DNA from: Paludibacter sp.
GTDB taxonomy: Bacteria > Bacteroidota > Bacteroidia > Bacteroidales > Paludibacteraceae
Direction of reading: 5' to 3'
Assembly (NCBI GenBank): GCA_027450045.1
Contig: DAIDKM010000001.1
Location: 58,610-122,609 of the forward strand
DNA length: 64,000 nt
Part shown: piece after piece, positions 63,352 to 64,000 of the stretch
How positions within the stretch are numbered: position 1 is the stretch's first letter
Layout: the number at the start of each line of letters is the position of its first letter
Translations under genes and position numbers: made by a program
Notes under the pieces: model-generated
What the model saw: the letters and a program-made list of their open reading frames with translations, nothing else
What the model was told of the DNA's origin: nothing
The model's database searches: none

Positions 63352-63359
63352 TATCTTCG
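63352..63359 (+). promoter_or_regulatory. Near-consensus -7 element for ung
   Basis: TATCTTCG differs from TAnnTTTG at one base and lies 27 bases before the ung ATG. Confidence 0.35.
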
Positions 63360-63386
63360 TTCCATCAAATTTTAGTTACTACTAAT

Positions 63387-64000
63387 ATGGATGTTCGAAT
63401 AGAAAATAGCTGGAAGTTGCGATTGGAACAAGAGTTTGAGAAGGATTATTTTCAACATTTAGTTCAGTTTGTTAAAACCGCTTATTCTCGAGGTGCTGTT
63501 TATCCTCCTGCAAGTAAGATTTTTAATGCTTTTGATTTGTGTCCTTTTAATCAAACAAAAGTGGTAATTATTGGCCAAGATCCATATCATGAGCCTGATC
63601 AGGCACATGGACTGTGCTTTTCAGTCACGGATGGTATACCTTTTCCTCCTTCTCTCATCAATATTTTCAAAGAAATACATGATGATTTGCACATCGCCAT
63701 ACCAACTTCAGGAAATTTAGAACGATGGGCTGTGCAAGGCGTTTTGTTATTAAATGCCACGTTGACAGTGGGTGCTCATCAAGCCGGTTCTCATCAACAA
63801 AAAGGATGGGAACAATTCACCGATAAAGTGATTGAATTATTGGCCACTGAGAAAATAAACCTTGTATTTATGTTATGGGGCGCTTATGCACAAAAAAAAG
63901 GAGCTATGATTTCGCCCGCCAATCATTTAATTTTACAATCACCTCACCCATCTCCGTTGTCAGCTCATCGTGGATTCTTTGGAAATCATCATTTTAGTAG
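63387..64000 (+). CDS. ung: Uracil-DNA glycosylase, 5' part
   Basis: Family 1 glycosylase that removes uracil from DNA. It is missing from the ORF track because it runs off the right edge; about 204 codons are present and perhaps 15 are lost. The ATG at 63387 opens MDVRIENSWKLRLEQEF; the catalytic water-activating Asp is in VVIIGQDPYHEP, GLCFSV and PPSLINIF follow, and the DNA-intercalation motif HPSPLSAHRGFFG is near the edge. No frame break is seen. It is separated from gyrA-TPR by a terminator. Confidence 0.95.
   Translation, partial: MDVRIENSWKLRLEQEFEKDYFQHLVQFVKTAYSRGAVYPPASKIFNAFDLCPFNQTKVVIIGQDPYHEPDQAHGLCFSVTDGIPFPPSLINIFKEIHDDLHIAIPTSGNLERWAVQGVLLLNATLTVGAHQAGSHQQKGWEQFTDKVIELLATEKINLVFMLWGAYAQKKGAMISPANHLILQSPHPSPLSAHRGFFGNHHFS

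Overview
The window is an AT-rich, gene-dense chromosomal segment from a member of the Bacteroidota, most likely of the order Bacteroidales. The evidence is a type IX secretion protein (PorQ) beside cytidylate kinase, NigD-like and DUF4827-like lipoproteins, the DUF3822-rsmD pair, a DUF349 repeat protein, a Bacteroidota-type ParC, and a recurring TAnnTTTG -7 promoter element upstream of many genes with almost no Shine-Dalgarno sequences. A genus cannot be assigned by eye. I see no insertion sequence, prophage, CRISPR array or broken gene; nearly all of it is core genome.

Layout. 1-2.3 kb: the C-terminal part of a PBP4-type D,D-carboxypeptidase and a GT39-type membrane glycosyltransferase. 2.7-4.7 kb: a small unknown protein, then DUF3822-rsmD. 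4.7-8.6 kb (minus): coaX, an outer-membrane barrel protein, lptC and a CNNM/CBS protein. 8.7-14.2 kb (minus): rplS, a secreted unknown, yebC, a barrel protein, a small lipoprotein and dnaX. 14.3-18.8 kb (minus): tRNA-Asn and a nucleotide-sugar operon (phosphohexose mutase, gmd, fcl) ending in a 5-formyl-THF cyclo-ligase. 18.9-24.3 kb: two divergent lipoproteins, a LutB-like ferredoxin protein, an FKBP lipoprotein and an APC permease. 24.5-34.2 kb (plus): deoC, prolyl oligopeptidase, a lactonase-family propeller, a LolD-like ATPase, a lipid kinase, parC and a solute-binding-like protein. 34.2-43 kb (mostly minus): cmk, porQ, lipB, mtgA, an acyltransferase and engB (plus), recR, a pseudouridine synthase with a long disordered N-terminus, and a DUF349 protein. 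43-48 kb: rfbB and xseB (plus) facing dgkA, marC, a GT2 glycosyltransferase and rlmD (minus). 48-51.6 kb: a large gene-poor regulatory interval, an XRE-type regulator, pyrK-pyrD and folA. 51.8-64 kb: maeB, DUF3109, aspS, dnaB (minus), ispE, gyrA, a TPR protein and the start of ung.

Most genes serve replication and repair (dnaX, dnaB, gyrA, parC, recR, xseB, ung), translation (rplS, rsmD, rlmD, aspS, engB, tRNA-Asn), nucleotide and cofactor supply (pyrK/D, cmk, folA, coaX, lipB, formyl-THF cyclo-ligase, ispE) and envelope assembly (lptC, mtgA, PBP4, dgkA, porQ, GDP-fucose and dTDP-sugar enzymes).

The observations most worth following are: (1) an A9 run in dnaX exactly where domain III ends, with both alternative frames closing within five codons, suggesting programmed production of a short gamma-like form; (2) five copies of the dyad TACATTTGTA around the XRE regulator at 48.8 kb, each also a perfect -7 promoter element; (3) DnaB ending in an SSB-like DVPF tip and ParC ending in a clamp-motif-like QTTLF; (4) a promoter plus hairpin/T-tract defining a possible ~85-nt RNA upstream of deoC.
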